54,640 nt of DNA from Longimicrobium sp. (GTDB lineage Bacteria > Gemmatimonadota > Gemmatimonadetes > Longimicrobiales > Longimicrobiaceae): NCBI GenBank assembly GCA_036389795.1, contig DASVWD010000206.1, positions 1 to 54,640 of the forward strand, read 5' to 3'. The number at the start of each line of letters is the position of its first letter. The first letter of the stretch is position 1. This document shows, piece by piece, positions 52,398 to 54,640 of the stretch. The translations under genes and the position numbers were made by a program. The notes beneath the pieces were generated by a model that saw only the letters and a list, made by a program, of their open reading frames with translations, ran no database searches and was not told the origin of the DNA.

Positions 52398-54305
52398 ATG
52401 GACAACCGGTTCGACGTGATCGTGGTGGGCGGCGGGCACGCCGGGGTGGAGGCAGCCGCGGCGTCGGCGCGCATCGGGGCGCGCACGCTGCTGGTCACCG
52501 CCAGCCTGGAGGCCATCGGCCAGATGAGCTGCAACCCCGCCATCGGGGGGGTGGCGAAGGGTACCGTGGTGCGCGAGGTGGACGCGCTGGGCGGCGTGAT
52601 GGCGCTGGCCACCGACCGCGCGCGGATCCAGTTCCGCATGCTGAACCGCTCCAAGGGCCCCGCCGTCTGGGCCCCGCGCGCCCAGTGCGACCGCGGCCTG
52701 TACCCCCGCGCCGCCCGCGCGCTGCTGGAGCGGCACCGGGACCTTGAGTTCTTCCAGGGGATGGTCGGCTCGCTCGTGCTGGAGGGTTCGCGCGTGGCCG
52801 GGGTGCGCACGGAGAGCGGCTTCGAGTTCCGCGCCCGCGCCGTGGTGCTCACCGCGGGCACCTTCCTGCGCGGCAAGATCCACGTCGGCAGGTCTCCGGG
52901 CGTGCCGGCCGGCCGCGCGGGCGACCCGCCGTCGGTGCGCCTGGCCGAGCAGATGGAGGCGCTGGGGCTGGAGGTGGCGCGCTTCAAGACCGGCACCCCG
53001 CCCCGCATCGACGGCCGCTCGGTCGACTTCTCGAAGACGGAGGTGCAGCCCGGCGAGAGTCCCGAGTACCGCCTCTCCGCCTGGGAGCGGGCCCCGCTCC
53101 TCCCGCAGCGGCCGTGCTGGATCACCTGGACGGGCGAGCCGCTGCGCGAGATCGTCCGGCATCACCTCGGAGATTCCGCGCTGTACGGCGGCGAGATCTC
53201 CGGGCGGGGGCCGCGCTACTGCCCCTCGATCGAGGACAAGATCGTCAAGTTCCCCGACGCGCCGCGCCACCAGGTGTTCCTGGAGCCGGAGGGGCTGGAG
53301 ACCACGGAGCTGTACGTGAACGGCCTCTCCACCTCGCTCCCGGCGGAGGTGCAGCTCCGCATGCTGCGGAGCATCCCGGGGCTGGAGCGGGCGCGGATGA
53401 CCAGGGTGGGGTACGCCATCGAGTACGACTACTACCCGCCCCACCAGCTCCGCTCCACGCTGGAGCTGAAGGCGCTGGACGGGCTCTTCCTGGCCGGCCA
53501 GGTGAACGGGACCACGGGGTACGAGGAGGCCGCCGGGCAGGGGATCGTGGCCGGCGCGAACGCCGCCTTCGCGGCGCTGGAGCGCGAGCCGCTGGTGTTG
53601 GAGCGCGACCGGGCGTTCGTCGGCGTGCTGGTGGACGACCTGGTGACGCGGGGGACGGACGAGCCGTACCGCCTCTTCACCTCGCGCGCCGAGTTCCGGC
53701 TGGTGCTGCGTCAGGACAACGCCCTGCAGCGGCTGGGCCCGCTGGCCGCGGCGCGCGGGCTGCTCACCCCCGCGCAGCGCGAGGCGCTGCAGCGGCGGCT
53801 GGAGCTGGCGGAGCGGCTGGAGGGGTGGCTGCGCGGCACCAACGCCGCCCCCGCGCAGGTGGGCGCGCTGCTGGAGCGGGCCGGCTCGCAGCCGATCCGC
53901 GAGCCCGTGCGCCTGGCCCAGCTCCTCAAGCGCCCGGGCGTCACCGCGGCGGCGCTGCTGGAAGCCGTGGGAGGCGGGCCGCTCGCCGGGGACGGAAGCG
54001 AGGAGGAGCGCGCGGCCGCCACGGAGGCGCTGGTGACGGTGGAGATGGAGCTCAAGTACGACGGCTACCTGGCGCGCGAGCGCGAGCGCGCCGAGGCGCT
54101 GCAGCGGCAGGCCGACTTCGCGCTTCCGGCGGACCTTCCCTACCCCGAGCTGGCCTCGCTCTCTTTCGAGGCGCGGCAGAAGCTGGAGCGGGTGCGCCCC
54201 GCCACCCTGGCCCAGGCTGGCCGCATCCCCGGCGTGAGCCCGAGCGACCTGCAGAACTTGGTGATGGAGGTGCGGAAGCGGAGGGCGATAACTGCCAGTG
54301 CGTGA
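52398..54305 (+). CDS. mnmG: tRNA uridine 5-carboxymethylaminomethyl modification enzyme MnmG
   Basis: 635 residues from ATG 52398. FAD-dependent partner of MnmE. N-terminal FAD motif [21 protein letters not shown], family signatures [74 protein letters not shown]. An upstream in-frame ATG at 52269 begins inside parS and is rejected. The final codons (TASA) are made of the heptamer repeat that follows. Confidence 0.97.
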   Translation: MDNRFDVIVVGGGHAGVEAAAASARIGARTLLVTASLEAIGQMSCNPAIGGVAKGTVVREVDALGGVMALATDRARIQFRMLNRSKGPAVWAPRAQCDRGLYPRAARALLERHRDLEFFQGMVGSLVLEGSRVAGVRTESGFEFRARAVVLTAGTFLRGKIHVGRSPGVPAGRAGDPPSVRLAEQMEALGLEVARFKTGTPPRIDGRSVDFSKTEVQPGESPEYRLSAWERAPLLPQRPCWITWTGEPLREIVRHHLGDSALYGGEISGRGPRYCPSIEDKIVKFPDAPRHQVFLEPEGLETTELYVNGLSTSLPAEVQLRMLRSIPGLERARMTRVGYAIEYDYYPPHQLRSTLELKALDGLFLAGQVNGTTGYEEAAGQGIVAGANAAFAALEREPLVLERDRAFVGVLVDDLVTRGTDEPYRLFTSRAEFRLVLRQDNALQRLGPLAAARGLLTPAQREALQRRLELAERLEGWLRGTNAAPAQVGALLERAGSQPIREPVRLAQLLKRPGVTAAALLEAVGGGPLAGDGSEEERAAATEALVTVEMELKYDGYLARERERAEALQRQADFALPADLPYPELASLSFEARQKLERVRPATLAQAGRIPGVSPSDLQNLVMEVRKRRAITASA

Positions 54306-54417
54306 GTGCGTGAGTGCGGAAGTGCGTTACGACCGAGGTGGATGGAGGTGTCTGCGCGGGCCGGGACGGCTCCTGGATTCCAGCGCACTCACGCACTTCC
54401 GCACTCACGCACTCGCC
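54297..54417. repeat. GTGCGTGA-type inverted repeat array
   Basis: Left array AGTGCGTGAGTGCGTGAGTG (54297-54334) and its reverse-complement counterpart GCACTCACGCACTTCCGCAC (54384-54417), separated by about 50 bases. The left part begins within the last codons of mnmG. Confidence 0.8.
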
Positions 54418-54424
54418 GTTGAAA

Positions 54425-54440
54425 TGTTCCACGTGGAACA
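54425..54440. promoter_or_regulatory. parS centromere site 2
   Basis: Identical TGTTCCACGTGGAACA palindrome as at 52270, 85 bases upstream of the parA start. Confidence 0.9.
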
Positions 54441-54524
54441 CTTCCGTACCACGTTTCTGGACGAAGCCGGGACGGCCGGTTAGATTCCCCTGTCCCCACC
54501 CCCACCCAGGCTCAGAGGACGGGC

Positions 54525-54640
54525 GTGTCGCGCATCATCGCCATCGCGAACCAGAAGGGCGGCGTCGGCAAGACCACCACGGCCATCAACCTGGGGGCGT
54601 GCCTGGCCGTCGCCGAGAAGAAGACGCTCGTCGTGGACAC
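54525..54640 (+). CDS. parA: ParA/Soj chromosome partitioning ATPase, 5' end only
   Basis: First 38 residues from GTG 54525 (AGAGGACGGGC before it), cut by the window edge. The deviant Walker A motif [24 protein letters not shown] is diagnostic of ParA. Its ATPase cycle with ParB bound at parS segregates the origin. The two parS sites just upstream fit. rsmG, usually between mnmG and parA, is absent. Confidence 0.95.
   Translation, partial: MSRIIAIANQKGGVGKTTTAINLGACLAVAEKKTLVVD

Overview
The window is chromosomal DNA of a very GC-rich bacterium with long GC-rich hairpins between genes. It carries the replication-origin neighbourhood: dnaA and dnaN flanking a probable oriC, then rpmH-rnpA-yidD-yidC, mnmE, mnmG, two parS sites and the start of parA. 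Gene content, the style of the small precursor peptides (VESF leaders) and the intergenic repeats suggest Gemmatimonadota, most likely a Longimicrobium-like lineage. That placement is inference; no rRNA is present.

Region 1 (1-12.4 kb): a small HTH-like gene, gcvP, two orphan antitoxin-like genes (MqsA-like and Phd/YefM-like), a TM2-type membrane protein, and a minus-strand set made of an NtrY/NtrX-like sensor kinase and sigma-54 regulator, an outer-membrane barrel protein and a DUF4390-like exported protein. A DUF2335-like membrane protein, a small hypothetical gene and a methyltransferase follow.

Region 2 (12.5-22.4 kb) is the most unusual part. Thirteen tandem minus-strand genes encode small peptides sharing an N-terminal leader (MxKLxLxLxxLxVESF, then usually GTVxGH) followed by highly diverse Cys-rich cores. 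They are followed, in transcription order, by an ABC exporter without a C39 peptidase domain, an HlyD-type adaptor and a cytoplasmic subtilisin-like protease fused to a second domain that looks like a helix-hairpin-helix glycosylase fold. No recognisable RiPP modification enzyme lies in the window. GC-rich hairpins follow most of the precursor genes. The simplest reading is a multi-precursor RiPP or Cys-rich peptide export system with pinensin-like leaders.

Region 3 (22.6-40.1 kb): small hypotheticals (one a paralog of the first gene of the window), a lipid-anchored or exported phosphodiesterase, a class C beta-lactamase-like serine hydrolase, and a five-gene plus-strand lipid or sterol operon (alpha/beta hydrolase with a Cys in the nucleophile position, acetoacetate-decarboxylase-like protein, patatin, membrane metallophosphoesterase, GMC oxidoreductase). 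Then come minus-strand genes for a Kelch propeller, thiM, a pentapeptide-repeat protein and a SEC-C protein.

Region 4 (40.2-54.6 kb): dnaN, oriC, dnaA (minus) and the diverging plus-strand housekeeping genes. A PadR regulator and a VOC protein sit between dnaA and rpmH. A minus-strand envelope gene set (Gly-rich protein, holin-like protein, membrane protein, acylphosphatase) sits between mnmE and mnmG. rsmG, which often sits between mnmG and parA, is absent there.

Several families of dispersed intergenic repeats occur: long hairpins beginning GCCTCAC, a 175-bp MITE-like element (one copy nested inside such a hairpin), heptamer tandem arrays, and a TGTCATTC family. One heptamer array lies inside mnmE. 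No tRNA, rRNA or CRISPR array was found.
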